A stretch of 64,000 nucleotides of DNA from Dyadobacter linearis (GCF_907165045.1 NZ_CAJRAU010000008.1:1-64000); one strand, 5' to 3'; positions 35,609-44,967 are shown, numbered from the stretch's first letter. Numbers and translations are program-made. Notes: generated by a model from the letters alone, not told the origin.

Positions 35609-35665
35609 TTCTTTGAATGAGTTCGTTATTAGTCAGATTCTAACTCTCATTCAAAGAATTTTTTT
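35609..35665 (+). terminator. Terminator of the arginine decarboxylase gene
   Basis: TTCTTTGAATGAG (35609-35621) pairs perfectly with CTCATTCAAAGAA (35646-35658) around a 24-base loop, followed by seven T. It lies 17 bases after the stop. Confidence 0.85.
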
Positions 35666-35703
35666 ATATTTTTACGGTGACAAAAACTTTATACAAACGG
35701 AAA

Positions 35704-35832
35704 ATGAAGAAAATCTTAGTTCTGGTTGCGATTTGCGGAACATTGGCAGCCTCAGCTTGCACGAAACATGCTTGTCCTGCTTACGGTTCAGTTCAAAAAG
35801 CACCACAGGCTGCGCCGGTTGTAAAGGCTTAA
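35704..35832 (+). CDS. 42-residue lipoprotein
   Basis: A small gene: MKKILVLVAICGTLAASAC gives a signal peptide with lipobox ASAC, then a 23-residue tail with a second Cys (KHACPAYGS) and a Pro/Ala/Lys-rich end. It starts 38 bases after the T run of the preceding terminator, in an AT-rich promoter-like stretch. Its stop codon overlaps that of the convergent HAD phosphatase gene (shared TTAA). Function unknown; short Cys-containing lipoproteins of this kind are common in Bacteroidota and easily missed. Confidence 0.75.
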   Translation: MKKILVLVAICGTLAASACTKHACPAYGSVQKAPQAAPVVKA

Positions 35833-36359
35833 TTTGCAGTTTGTAATATAATATGCGCAGCTTCCAATAAACTGGCTGCCGCATAATCTCCCTCTGAATT
35901 TTCTTTTTCAGGAACAATGTGAATTGTTCTTACGCCCGCTTTTTTACCAGCTTCCATATCTCTGTCCCTGTCGCCGATCATCCACGATTGTTGAGGGTCA
36001 ATATCATATTTCGCCATTGCTTTTTCCAGCATTAAAGAACCTGGCTTTCGCGAAAGTGAAGCGCCTGAGTATTCCGGGTGGTAAGGCGAAAAGTATATAT
36101 CATCCAATGCATTTCCCGAAGCTTGCTGCATTGCTTCATGAATGGCGTACACGTTTTCAGCTTTATACAACCCTTTCGCAATCCCGGCCTGATTGGTGAC
36201 AACTATCAGTAGATAACCTGCCTTTTTGAGCATTTGGAGCGCCTCCGGCACACCTTCCAGGATAACAAGCTCTTTCAGGTCGTAAGTATAATTGGTACAA
36301 TCCTCATTGAGCACACCGTCGCGGTCGAGGAAAACGCATTTTGTTTTTAACGAAGACAT
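35829..36359 (-). CDS. HAD-IIIA hydrolase, GmhB-like heptose bisphosphate phosphatase
   Basis: A 176-residue HAD phosphatase. VFLDRDGVLNED carries the nucleophile Asp and acid-base Asp (residues 11 and 13), VVTNQAGIAKG the motif II, and MIGDRDRDMEAGKKAG the motif III/IV acids. These match D-glycero-D-manno-heptose-1,7-bisphosphate 7-phosphatase and HisB-N. The Zn-binding Cys/His loop of classical GmhB is not conserved: the segment reads SPYHPEYSGASLSRKPG with no Cys. It starts directly after the hemE stop on the same strand (no gap). Probable LPS-core heptose enzyme; the missing Cys makes the substrate less sure. Confidence 0.82.
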   Translation of the reverse strand: MSSLKTKCVFLDRDGVLNEDCTNYTYDLKELVILEGVPEALQMLKKAGYLLIVVTNQAGIAKGLYKAENVYAIHEAMQQASGNALDDIYFSPYHPEYSGASLSRKPGSLMLEKAMAKYDIDPQQSWMIGDRDRDMEAGKKAGVRTIHIVPEKENSEGDYAAASLLEAAHIILQTAN

Positions 36360-37388
36360 TTACAGACTTGAATATTCTTTGACAGATTCGATGAAGCAAC
36401 GGACTTTGTCCGGATCGGTATCCGGATAAACGCCGTGGCCGAGGTTGGCAATATATCGCTGGGTGCCAAACTGTTCCAGCATTTTCTTTACTTCTATTTT
36501 AATCTGATCGTAAGAAGCGTAGAGCACGCACGGATCCAGGTTTCCCTGTAAAGTTTTGTTCGGAATCAGTGCGCGTGACTCGCGGATATCCATATTCCAG
36601 TCAAGTCCCACTACTTCACAGCTCAGTTCGCTGATCTCTTTTCTTGCAAAAAAAGCACCTTTGGCGAAAACCGTCACAGGTACTTCATTAATCGCGTCGC
36701 AGATCTGCTTGATGTAAGGGAGTGAAAAGATCCGGTACTGTTCGGGCGACAGAATGCCCGCCCAGGAATCGAATATCTGCACGAGATTTGCGCCGGCCAC
36801 TACCTGCGCTTTCAGGTAGGCGATCGTGCTATCTGTTATTTTTTGAAGCAATGCGTGAGAAAACTCAGGATCGGCGTACAAATGCTTTTTCGCGACTGAA
36901 AATGTTTTGGAGCCTTTTCCTTCTGTCATATAACAGAAAATCGTGAAAGGCGCACCTGCAAATCCGATCAATGGAACCCTGTTTTCCAGTCCCTGCTTGG
37001 TAATTTTGATCGCGTCGAGCACGTATTTGAGATCAGTTTCCGGCTCAGCTACATGCAGCTTTTCAAGATCTTTTAGTGAATGCACAGTCGCAGGAAAAAC
37101 AGGGCCGCGCTGCTCAATCATTTCGTACGGAAGTCCCATTGCTTCGGGTACCACCAGGATATCTGAAAATATAATCGCTGCATCAACGCCCAGCAAATCA
37201 ACGGGTTGTAATGTTACTTCGGCCGCCAGTTCCGGCGTAGTCGCCAATTGAATAAAGCTGCCTGCTTTTTCTCTGACAGCTCTGTATTCAGCCAGAATCC
37301 GGCCCGCCTGCCGCATCATCCAAACCGGCGTCCGCTCCGTTTTCTCGCCCCGCGCCGCACGAAGCAAAAGATCATTTTTGAGTTCCAT
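36360..37388 (-). CDS. hemE: Uroporphyrinogen decarboxylase
   Basis: A 342-residue cytoplasmic enzyme that removes four acetate carboxyls from uroporphyrinogen III to give coproporphyrinogen III in haem synthesis. [10 protein letters not shown] (22-31) is the substrate-binding signature; [14 protein letters not shown] carries the catalytic Asp; [16 protein letters not shown] near the C-terminus is the second signature. Length is standard. It is upstream of, and abutting, the HAD phosphatase gene. No other haem genes are in the window. Confidence 0.97.
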   Translation of the reverse strand: MELKNDLLLRAARGEKTERTPVWMMRQAGRILAEYRAVREKAGSFIQLATTPELAAEVTLQPVDLLGVDAAIIFSDILVVPEAMGLPYEMIEQRGPVFPATVHSLKDLEKLHVAEPETDLKYVLDAIKITKQGLENRVPLIGFAGAPFTIFCYMTEGKGSKTFSVAKKHLYADPEFSHALLQKITDSTIAYLKAQVVAGANLVQIFDSWAGILSPEQYRIFSLPYIKQICDAINEVPVTVFAKGAFFARKEISELSCEVVGLDWNMDIRESRALIPNKTLQGNLDPCVLYASYDQIKIEVKKMLEQFGTQRYIANLGHGVYPDTDPDKVRCFIESVKEYSSL

Positions 37389-37415
37389 GCGGCAAAGGTA
37401 ATACGAAGGGGCATA

Positions 37416-37817
37416 TTACCATGTCTCAAATGCAGTACTTCGCGAAGTGCAACGAAAAGCGAATGGACGTTTTTGTTTTGATAGCTTCTTAATATCCCTC
37501 CACCTTTTAACAATCTGTTCCACCATTTCCCAATATTCATACCCACTTTTGGAAGGTGGAGTTAGGAAAAAGACTCCCACTCCATATTTCTCGAGTAGTT
37601 CACGCTGCCGTCTGTTTCTATGGATATTAAGGTCCTGGGTGATTATCATAGCATTCTGTTGTCCAATTTTAGGTAGCCATTCTTCATCCGGAACTCCTCG
37701 TCCAAAAGCGCTTTCCAGCGAAAGCACTTCAAATCCATCATTTAGGGGACTTTGCAATGTATTAAGACCGGTAGCGATGTGCGGAGAAATATTCTCGTCA
37801 ATGTAAATTTTTATCAT
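37416..37817 (-). CDS. DUF5615 PIN-like toxin
   Basis: A 133-residue PIN-like protein of the DUF5615/Mut7-C group. The N-terminal IKIYIDENISP (acidic residues 7-8), RGVPDEEWL and MIITQDLNIHRNRRQ give the set of acidic residues expected for a metal-dependent ribonuclease. Its start overlaps the stop of the DUF433 gene by four bases (ATGA), which is typical of antitoxin-toxin pairs with coupled translation. About 20 extra residues at the C-terminus (RPFAFRCTSRSTAFETW) look unrelated to the domain. Confidence 0.8.
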   Translation of the reverse strand: MIKIYIDENISPHIATGLNTLQSPLNDGFEVLSLESAFGRGVPDEEWLPKIGQQNAMIITQDLNIHRNRRQRELLEKYGVGVFFLTPPSKSGYEYWEMVEQIVKRWRDIKKLSKQKRPFAFRCTSRSTAFETW

Positions 37818-38491
37818 GCTGCTCTCTGATAGAAAAGAATTACATCTCTGATCTCTTTACTCGACAAATCGTATAGATTTTTGATCGTTGTCTCCGATTC
37901 TCCACCAGCCAGAAGTAAATGAACTGTTTCCGCCAAGATATTGGAATTGCCAACCAAGGGTTGTCCAAATCGCCTATGAGGATCAACAATTATGGCATGT
38001 TCCTTTCCGAGAGGATAAAATCTCTCAGCCAACTCGCTATGGTTAAAATCTATTTTCTTGCAAAAGGGCTCGATAATATCTTTAATAATAATTTGAAGCG
38101 TCTGGTCAGCCTGAATGATTTCATTCGTTTTTCCCTCGAACAAAATCTGTTTCCCATCTGTCAAGACTTTTGAAGACGCAAAGGGATATTTTGTGTCAAA
38201 AATATTTGCCAAAAGCTGGTGGGCCTTCACAATTCGCTGCATACTCACGCCCTCTGAGCGAAGTTGGTAGAATATGAAGAATTCTATTAATGTATGAAAG
38301 TTGGTTACAAGGTTTCTGCCGGACCCTTCGGAAAAGCCTACACCATCAGAAGATCTGAACTGCGCATTCCAATATTCCTTCATCCACCTTCGCACTTTTC
38401 CAGCAGGCAGGTTTAGGATGGAGGCAATATCCGCAATGGTATAAATGCCAGTTCCAATATCAATTAGATTTGCATGATTTTCAGTGTTCAT
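37814..38491 (-). CDS. DUF433-type antitoxin with MerR-like N-terminus
   Basis: A 225-residue protein. The N-terminal part (TIADIASILNLPAGKVRRWMKEYW, 16-40) is a MerR-like helix-turn-helix, and the C-terminal part is the DUF433 domain (DPHRRFGQPLVGNSNILAETVHLLLAGG...TTIKNLYDLSSKEIRDVILFYQ). DUF433 proteins pair with DUF5615 PIN-like toxins (VapBC45-like). It is the first gene of a two-gene unit that sits between hemE and a TonB receptor gene and is probably autoregulated. Confidence 0.85.
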   Translation of the reverse strand: MNTENHANLIDIGTGIYTIADIASILNLPAGKVRRWMKEYWNAQFRSSDGVGFSEGSGRNLVTNFHTLIEFFIFYQLRSEGVSMQRIVKAHQLLANIFDTKYPFASSKVLTDGKQILFEGKTNEIIQADQTLQIIIKDIIEPFCKKIDFNHSELAERFYPLGKEHAIIVDPHRRFGQPLVGNSNILAETVHLLLAGGESETTIKNLYDLSSKEIRDVILFYQRAA

Positions 38492-38574
38492 AAAGAATGC
38501 AGCTTGTAGCTCGAAAGTCAGACTGCCAAATTAGTAAAAATTAGGAACCTGGAACCTTTCAATTATCCTGCGGC

Positions 38575-41025
38575 TCAAAACCTAAAATTGACCCCTACCA
38601 GAAAGTTTCTGACGGCTTGCGGGAAGTAGAAGTTTTCTTGCGTTAATGCGCCTCCTCCAATGTATCCATACGTATATCCATTCGATTCGTATTGCTCGGA
38701 CAGAATATTGTTTACTAACAAATTGAACGAAATCTCATTCGCCCAGGCTGGTTTGATCGTCCACGAAAGCCGCACATCATTCGTAAAATAAGCGTCGAGT
38801 TTGCGGGTTTCAGTGGAGGTATTATCCAGATATTGCTTGCCTACATACTTGGTCAGCAGCGCCAGTTCAAGGTTCTTTTGAATTGAATATGTTAGCTGAC
38901 TTCCTGCAATTACATTTGGTGAAAATGAAATGTCAGACTTTCCGTGGTTTATGGTTTGGTACCCTCCATTGTCATAATCAACCACATATTCAGTGAAGTT
39001 ATCGATCTTATTCTGGCTGAAAGTGGCATTTACATTCCATTTCAGAAAGCGGTTAAATGCTACTGCTCCTTCAAGTTCGACTCCCGTCCGGTAGCTTTTC
39101 GGAACATTCACACGGATCGAATTCCCAACATCATTGATCTGCCCGGTGAGTACCAGCTGATTTTTGTAATGCATTAAATAGTAGTTCGCAGCAAAAGCAA
39201 ATTTTCCCTGCTGCGTTTTAAATCCGGCCTCAACATTTTGCAGACTTTCATTTTTTGGGAATAAAACAGCAGTTGTATTGGTCAGATCATCGCGGTTTGG
39301 CTCGCGGTTTCCGATGCTGTAAGATGCGTAAATGCTACTCTGGTCCGCGATTTGGTAGGTTATACCTGCCTTTGGATTGAAAAAAGAATACGATTGATCA
39401 ACCGCCAATTGAACCTGGTCATTGTCGGTTCCATTGATCGCGTGACTTACAGTTCTGAACTGCAGATCGGCAAATGCATTGAGTTTGTCGGTGAATTGAT
39501 AATACAGTTTTCCGTAAATATTAAAGTCTTTTTTAATTCCCTGACTATAATAGTACCGATGCTCATTTTCAATGTTTCCTGCATTTCTGGCCCAGATAAT
39601 CTGCCCATAATGATCGCCGTCATATTTGTTCCAGCCGCCGCCAATGCTCGCTGTCAGTTTTTTGAAACTGTTGTAATCGAGCGAAAAGGTAGTTCCGTAG
39701 AAATAATTATCCAGCCACCGCCTGCGGATCAGATCGGTACTTTCCAGCGTATCTGCGCCGATTATTACATTTGGTAGATTGTAGTTCGCGTAATCATCGC
39801 CTTTCCGGTATTGCTCATAATAACCCAAACCTCTCACCAAAAATGCATTGAGATTGAAATTCCATTTATCGCTCAAACTGTGCGACGAAACGATTTGGTA
39901 GTGATCCTGGCGGTAATTATCTACCTCATTTTTATAAGTATACGAATTGTAAGTGCGGTTGTCGGAGTTGAGCAGGTTTTGTGCATCTGGTTCGTCTAAT
40001 CCATTTCTATCAATGTAGCTCAGGATTCCCTCGCGGTCGCCGCGCAGTTTCGCCTCAGGCACACCGTTCCACGACTGGTAAGTACGCTCATTTCCCGAAA
40101 ATACATTAACCCGCACAAAGCTTTTCTTGCCAAAATATCCACCTGACAAATAATAGGAATGCAGCTCAGAAGCCGCACGATCGACAAAACCGTCGGACGA
40201 AACGCGGGAAAGTCGGGCGTCGAATGTGAATTTATCCTTGATCAGCCCGGTACCTACTTTCAATGTATTTTTGAAAGTATTGAAAGATCCGTAAGCATTG
40301 TTCAGCTCGGCATAAGCTTCCTTCCGCAATGCATTGGTATTGATATTCACCGTCGCGCCAAAAGAAGCGGCACCGTTGGTAGAGGTACCCACGCCGCGCT
40401 GGATCTGGATACTGCTCACCGACGACGCAAAGTCCGGCATATTTACCCAGAAAACACCCTGACTTTCAGCGTCGTTATAAGGTATCCCATTGACTGTCAC
40501 ATTAATGCGGGTGGCATCAGAGCCGCGTATCCTGATTCCGGTATAACCTACTCCCGCGCCAGCATCACTTGTACTGACAAGCGAAGGTGTAAAGTTGAGG
40601 AGTACTGGTAAATCCTGGCCGAGGTTCTGCTTGTCGATCGCCGCTGCGCTTACATTGGTAAACGCCATCGCACTTTTTTCATTTACGCGGGTAGCATTGA
40701 TCACCACTTCGTCAGCCTGATAAGTACTTCTGAAAAGCTTGATATCCAGCTTGTTCTGCGGTGAAACTGCGAATTTTCCGGTTTCATAACCAATGTAGGA
40801 AACCTCAATTTCGCTGACATTTTCTGAGATATTGCGTAAGGTAAAATTTCCGTTTTGGTCAGAATTGGTACCACGGATTTCGGAAGCTTTGATCGTCGCG
40901 CCGGGAAGTGGTTTCCCGTCTTCGGCATCGGTAACGCGACCGGAGATCGTGCGTTGTGCAAAGGTATTGGCACAAAAAGCTGCACTGAAAATCAGCGCCA
41001 GCAGATAGGTAGTAACGTTTCGCAT
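38575..41025 (-). CDS. TonB-dependent receptor, TPP-riboswitch controlled (thiamine or precursor uptake)
   Basis: An 816-residue outer-membrane receptor. Signal peptide 1-23 (NTFAQ), carboxypeptidase-regulatory-like domain (about 25-100), TonB plug (about 115-230, GYTGIRIRGSDATRINVTVNGIPYND in pieces), then a 22-strand barrel ending in LVGVNFRF with terminal Phe. A TPP riboswitch lies about 95 bases upstream in the leader, so its expression should fall when thiamine diphosphate is plentiful. From that I infer that it imports thiamine or a thiamine precursor. There is no PnuT or thiamine kinase gene next to it in the window. Confidence 0.92.
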   Translation of the reverse strand: MRNVTTYLLALIFSAAFCANTFAQRTISGRVTDAEDGKPLPGATIKASEIRGTNSDQNGNFTLRNISENVSEIEVSYIGYETGKFAVSPQNKLDIKLFRSTYQADEVVINATRVNEKSAMAFTNVSAAAIDKQNLGQDLPVLLNFTPSLVSTSDAGAGVGYTGIRIRGSDATRINVTVNGIPYNDAESQGVFWVNMPDFASSVSSIQIQRGVGTSTNGAASFGATVNINTNALRKEAYAELNNAYGSFNTFKNTLKVGTGLIKDKFTFDARLSRVSSDGFVDRAASELHSYYLSGGYFGKKSFVRVNVFSGNERTYQSWNGVPEAKLRGDREGILSYIDRNGLDEPDAQNLLNSDNRTYNSYTYKNEVDNYRQDHYQIVSSHSLSDKWNFNLNAFLVRGLGYYEQYRKGDDYANYNLPNVIIGADTLESTDLIRRRWLDNYFYGTTFSLDYNSFKKLTASIGGGWNKYDGDHYGQIIWARNAGNIENEHRYYYSQGIKKDFNIYGKLYYQFTDKLNAFADLQFRTVSHAINGTDNDQVQLAVDQSYSFFNPKAGITYQIADQSSIYASYSIGNREPNRDDLTNTTAVLFPKNESLQNVEAGFKTQQGKFAFAANYYLMHYKNQLVLTGQINDVGNSIRVNVPKSYRTGVELEGAVAFNRFLKWNVNATFSQNKIDNFTEYVVDYDNGGYQTINHGKSDISFSPNVIAGSQLTYSIQKNLELALLTKYVGKQYLDNTSTETRKLDAYFTNDVRLSWTIKPAWANEISFNLLVNNILSEQYESNGYTYGYIGGGALTQENFYFPQAVRNFLVGVNFRF

Positions 41026-41119
41026 TGCGAGATAAATAGTTACAACAGGCAGGGGCCACCTATCTTGATTTTAAACAATAAATAAAAATTAGAAACAGCT
41101 ATGGATTATTCCAGCTTTC

Positions 41120-41200
41120 TCTTCCTACGCCGGCATTACCCGGATCAGGTTTATGGGTATGATCTCAGCCCGTCAGGTAGGGCACCCCTTTGAGATTATG
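41120..41200 (-). promoter_or_regulatory. TPP riboswitch (THI element)
   Basis: Minus strand, in order: AAAGGGGTGCC, ACGGGCTGAGA, TCATACCC, AACCTGATCCGGGTAATGCC and GGCGTAGGAAG. These are the conserved blocks of the thi-box aptamer, including CUGAGA and the ACCUGAUCYGGRUAAUGCC core. It lies in the leader of the TonB receptor. No clear terminator follows, so control of translation initiation is more likely. Confidence 0.97.
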
Positions 41201-41239
41201 TTTGCAAAGCTAATTCGGAAGCAAGCCGTTTGCAAACAA

Positions 41240-41542
41240 TTATTTAACCCGTTTCCAAATTTCAGGATTAAGGCTCTTGTGAACCACGCCTGTAATAACA
41301 ACCAGGCGAAGTTCAAGTATGATTTCAAAATGAATCATGAACGGAAATATCGACAATACTGCTGTGTGGACTATCTGGTACCGTTTTGCAAACAGAAAAG
41401 GATTTTCTCTTATCAGCTTCACTTTCGATCTGACCGCACCAGTAAAGCGGCGGCCGAGACCAGCAGTCTGTTGATTATACCAATTAACTGCATCCTGAAT
41501 ATCATCTAATGCGATATCAAGAAACTTTACGCTGTATGTCAT
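41240..41542 (-). CDS. RelE/ParE-family toxin
   Basis: A 100-residue toxin of the RelE/ParE superfamily: VKFLDIALDDIQDAVNWYNQQTAGLGRRF is the N-terminal helical hairpin, and ENPFLFAKRYQIVHTAVLSIFPFMIHFEI the core beta sheet. LNPEIWKRV near the end is like ParE C-termini. The start overlaps the antitoxin stop by four bases. The toxin stop lies 39 bases before the TPP riboswitch of the next gene. Confidence 0.88.
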   Translation of the reverse strand: MTYSVKFLDIALDDIQDAVNWYNQQTAGLGRRFTGAVRSKVKLIRENPFLFAKRYQIVHTAVLSIFPFMIHFEIILELRLVVITGVVHKSLNPEIWKRVK

Positions 41543-41772
41543 AGATTCTTCTCGATTTCGTCCATAGCAGTGTCGAAATCAAGAAGTTGAGAATGATGAG
41601 TATTTTTGAGAAGCTCGTGTCTGGCAAAAATAAGGTCTTTATGCCATTGGGGGAGCTCTGTGAATTCTTGAACGGGGCGCAGGGATTGGATTTTAAAATT
41701 ATTCCATTCCCACATCGGCTTGAATAATCGACCCGAATTACGTGTGTTTTTGAAATTATAGTGCGTTTTCAT
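41539..41772 (-). CDS. Antitoxin of the ParE-type pair
   Basis: A 77-residue protein overlapped with the ParE-like gene. The C-terminal HKDLIFARHELLKNTHHSQLLDFDTAMDEIEKNL has the pattern of Bacteroidota addiction-module antitoxins (helix then acidic tail that wraps the toxin). The N-terminal 40 residues (MWEWNNFKIQSLRPVQEF) are not a standard ribbon-helix-helix, so DNA binding is unclear. Role inferred from position. Confidence 0.7.
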   Translation of the reverse strand: MKTHYNFKNTRNSGRLFKPMWEWNNFKIQSLRPVQEFTELPQWHKDLIFARHELLKNTHHSQLLDFDTAMDEIEKNL

Positions 41773-41884
41773 GATCTTCTGTTTTCTGATCTTTTACAAA
41801 TATAAGATTATAACGCTTACTGTAAACCACTGATTCCCTCAATGCTTTTCTCTATTTTTACATAAATAGAAATGACGGCTTATT

Positions 41885-43150
41885 ATGGAAAAAATCTTGG
41901 ACTATACAGACACAATGAACAGCTCGCAGCAGGCAATGGAGCTCGAATACCGATACGGCGCGCACAATTACAAACCAATGCCCGTAGTGCTGGAAAGAGG
42001 CTCGGGTGTGTATTTGTGGGACGTGGAAGGAAAGCAATATCTTGATTTTTTGTCTGCTTATAGTGCTGTAAGTCAGGGGCATTGTCACCCGCATATTATC
42101 AATGCGATGATCGAACAGGCGCAGAAACTGACGCTTACCTCGCGTGCTTTCTATAATGATAAGTTGGGTGAATGTGAAAAGTACCTGTGCGAGTACTTCG
42201 GTTATGACAAGGTTTTAATGATGAACTCAGGCGTGGAAGGCGGCGAAACTGCATTGAAACTTACCCGTAAATGGGCTTATAAAGTCAAAGGCATTGAGCC
42301 TGGAAAAGCCAAAACGGTGTACGCCGCGGGCAACTTCTGGGGAAGGACGTTAGCCGCTATTTCATCTTCCACCGATCCTTCGAGCACAGACGATTACGGT
42401 CCGTTTTTGCCGGGTTATGAGATCATTCCCTACGACGATCTTGATGCATTGGAAACCATTTTTAAAAATGATCCGAATGTGGCTGGTTTCATGGTCGAGC
42501 CGATCCAGGGAGAGGCTGGGGTAGTGGTGCCCAAAGAAGGTTATCTAAGAGGAGTAAGGGATTTGTGTACAAAATACAATGTACTTTTTATAGCTGATGA
42601 AGTGCAAACCGGCATCGGGCGCACAGGGAAGCGATTGGCTTGCGACTGGGAAGGCGTGAAGCCTGACATTTTGGTTTTAGGAAAAGCGCTTTCCGGAGGC
42701 GTAATGCCCGTTTCAGCCGCATTCGCCGATGACGAGATCATGCTGACGATCGCCCCGGGCGAGCACGGTTCCACGTTCGGCGGCAACCCGCTCGCGTGCG
42801 CTGTGACGGTTGCAGCTTTGGAAGTGGTGGAAAAGGAAAACCTCGCAGAAAACGCGGAGAAAATGGGCCAGCTTTTCAGAAAAAGAATGCTGGATTTGCA
42901 GCAGCAATGTTCTCTGATTGAAATCGTTAGAGGAAAGGGACTTTTAAATGCGATCGTTATCAACGACAGTGAGGAAGGGTCGACGGCAATGGATCTTTGT
43001 TACAAAATGATGGAAAAAGGGTTGCTCTGCAAGCCTACCCACGGCAACAAGATCCGGTTCGCTCCTCCGCTGGTGATCAGCGAAGTGCAAATGAATCAGG
43101 CCTGCGATATCATTCAGGAGGTATTTCTGCAAACAAATCAAGCACTATGA
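41885..43150 (+). CDS. rocD: Ornithine aminotransferase
   Basis: A 421-residue class-III PLP aminotransferase that converts ornithine and 2-oxoglutarate to glutamate semialdehyde and glutamate. Signs: [26 protein letters not shown] at the N-terminus, [43 protein letters not shown] and the PLP Lys 267 in [15 protein letters not shown]. Length and the close match to eukaryote-type OAT make the call strong. An S41 protease gene begins in its stop codon (ATGA overlap), an unusual partner. Confidence 0.95.
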   Translation: MEKILDYTDTMNSSQQAMELEYRYGAHNYKPMPVVLERGSGVYLWDVEGKQYLDFLSAYSAVSQGHCHPHIINAMIEQAQKLTLTSRAFYNDKLGECEKYLCEYFGYDKVLMMNSGVEGGETALKLTRKWAYKVKGIEPGKAKTVYAAGNFWGRTLAAISSSTDPSSTDDYGPFLPGYEIIPYDDLDALETIFKNDPNVAGFMVEPIQGEAGVVVPKEGYLRGVRDLCTKYNVLFIADEVQTGIGRTGKRLACDWEGVKPDILVLGKALSGGVMPVSAAFADDEIMLTIAPGEHGSTFGGNPLACAVTVAALEVVEKENLAENAEKMGQLFRKRMLDLQQQCSLIEIVRGKGLLNAIVINDSEEGSTAMDLCYKMMEKGLLCKPTHGNKIRFAPPLVISEVQMNQACDIIQEVFLQTNQAL

Positions 43151-44538
43151 AACTAAATTACGTACCCCTTCTCCTGCTGGCCGCTTTGACAATGTTCGGC
43201 TGCCGCGAAAAAAATGTGGATCCAGCGTCGGAGACAGAGACCAATGAATGGATTTATGCCAATATGAAGTATTGGTATTACTGGAACGATGAGATCACCG
43301 ACAAGCCCGATTATTCCAAAAGCCCCGCCGATTTTTTCAAATCCCTGTTATACCCATTTGATGCGAATGCGCGCCCCGATGGCGACCGCTTTTCCTGGAT
43401 CCAGGAAAGTGCCGACGAGCTGGAAGCGTCGCTCGCCGGAGAGTCGAAAACGACGGGCATGGAATATAAGCTCGTTAATTTTCCCAGCGGCACCATTAAC
43501 GTGGTCGGCATTGTTTTGTACGTGATCCCCGATTCCCCGGCAGATAAAGCAGGTTTTGCCCGCGGTGATATATTCAATCGGATCAACGACCAGAAGCTGA
43601 TCAACAGCAACTACGTCGGGCTATTAAATACGCAGGATAAAAAGACTTTCGGACTTGCGAAAATTAACGGTAGTGAACTGGAAGAAAGCACGACAAAGCG
43701 TGAATTGACGCCGGTTGTATTGCAGGAAAACCCGGTGTTTTTTGATACCATATTTACTTACGGCGCCAATAAGATCGGTTATGTCGTGTACCACCAGTTT
43801 ATCCCGCAACCCTACAAAGCTTCAAACGGGCAGTACGACAAGGAGCTCGATAATATCTTCACTACATTCCAGCGGAACAACGTCAATGCATTGATCGTGG
43901 ATCTGAGGTATAATCCGGGCGGTTATGTCAGTTCTGCTACTAACCTGGCGAGCCTGATCGTGAAAGGTACTTCCAGCGATATTTTTTATTACAAAGAATA
44001 CAATGATGAAGTAACTGAAACGAACCGCAAGAAATATGGCGACTCGTACTTTTACGATAATTTTATCACCAAACCACAAAACCTGGGCGCAAACCTTAAT
44101 AACCTCGTTTTCCTGGTTTCCTCGCGTTCGGCTTCTGCAAGCGAACTGCTGATCAACGGGCTGAAACCATTTATGAACGTGACGCTGGTGGGATCTAAAA
44201 CAGTTGGTAAAAATGTGGGATCCGTTACGCTAACAGGCGAGGATAGGGGTATTAAATGGGGATTGCAGCCTATTGTCTCGAAGTCTTTAAACAAGGATAA
44301 AAAATCAGATTACCATACCGGATTTGTGCCCGATATTCCAGCCAGTGAGGGTAACATTCTTTATCCTTACGGCAGCCCGAAAGATCCGCTGCTGAGCGAA
44401 GCCCTGTTTAAAATCACGGGCGAGCGCGTGGTAAGGCAGGCCCGGAATGCACGCGTTTTGCAGGAAGAGGAAGGTCACGAAATTACTTCTTCGATTGTAA
44501 AAAAGGCAGGAGGCAGCAATATGTTTTTTGATAAATGA
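43147..44538 (+). CDS. S41-family (C-terminal processing-like) peptidase lipoprotein
   Basis: A 463-residue envelope protease. ATG 43147 gives a lipoprotein signal ([12 protein letters not shown]); the longer upstream frame lies inside rocD and is discarded. Domains: N-terminal helical ([13 protein letters not shown]), PDZ-like ([23 protein letters not shown], about 125-150), then the S41 core with [16 protein letters not shown], the Ser site in SASASE (328-333) and the Lys in [10 protein letters not shown]. It would cleave exported proteins at the C-terminus. It overlaps rocD by four bases, so the two are translationally coupled. Confidence 0.92.
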   Translation: MKLNYVPLLLLAALTMFGCREKNVDPASETETNEWIYANMKYWYYWNDEITDKPDYSKSPADFFKSLLYPFDANARPDGDRFSWIQESADELEASLAGESKTTGMEYKLVNFPSGTINVVGIVLYVIPDSPADKAGFARGDIFNRINDQKLINSNYVGLLNTQDKKTFGLAKINGSELEESTTKRELTPVVLQENPVFFDTIFTYGANKIGYVVYHQFIPQPYKASNGQYDKELDNIFTTFQRNNVNALIVDLRYNPGGYVSSATNLASLIVKGTSSDIFYYKEYNDEVTETNRKKYGDSYFYDNFITKPQNLGANLNNLVFLVSSRSASASELLINGLKPFMNVTLVGSKTVGKNVGSVTLTGEDRGIKWGLQPIVSKSLNKDKKSDYHTGFVPDIPASEGNILYPYGSPKDPLLSEALFKITGERVVRQARNARVLQEEEGHEITSSIVKKAGGSNMFFDK

Positions 44539-44603
44539 TCTGATACGGCATGCTTTTTGATTATTGAACTGTAATTCACATTCATTAATCTAAACTAAGT
44601 ATC

Positions 44604-44858
44604 ATGGGAATCATAACATGGATCATTGTCGGCCTGATCGCCGGTGCTATTGCGAAGGCAATCCATCCGGGTAAAGATCCGGGCGGTTTTATAATCACTA
44701 TATTAATTGGTATCGCGGGCGCCGTGGTGGGTGGCTGGATCTCATCGATGCTGGGTTACGGTACCGTTGACGGATTCAATATCGGAAGCCTTTTCATCGC
44801 AATATTAGGCGCTGTAATACTTCTTTTTATTTACCGGAAGTTTAGCTCAAGATCATAG
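44604..44858 (+). CDS. GlsB/YeaQ/YmgE family membrane protein
   Basis: An 84-residue protein with three hydrophobic Gly-rich segments (WIIVGLIAGAIAKAI, FIITILIGIAGAVVGGWIS, IGSLFIAILGAVILLFIY), the transglycosylase-associated YeaQ/GlsB family. PGKDPGG in the first loop is the family mark. It usually is a stress-induced inner-membrane protein. It is a single-gene unit with its own terminator. Confidence 0.92.
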   Translation: MGIITWIIVGLIAGAIAKAIHPGKDPGGFIITILIGIAGAVVGGWISSMLGYGTVDGFNIGSLFIAILGAVILLFIYRKFSSRS

Positions 44859-44873
44859 ATTTCTAAGTCATAG

Positions 44874-44918
44874 AATGGTGGGAAACAAGTTGAAAAACTG
44901 CTCTCCCACCATTTTTTA
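44874..44918 (+). terminator. Rho-independent terminator
   Basis: AATGGTGGGA pairs with TCCCACCATT around a 20-base loop, followed by TTTTTATT. It follows the YeaQ-like gene by 15 bases. Confidence 0.8.
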
Positions 44919-44967
44919 TTGTTATTTTTACGGTCTTGCATCTGGCACTTCAAACTGAGTAAATACA

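Noticed and set aside
42997-43146. N-terminal extension of the S41 protease
   Set aside because: It lies inside rocD in another frame and would destroy the lipoprotein signal peptide.
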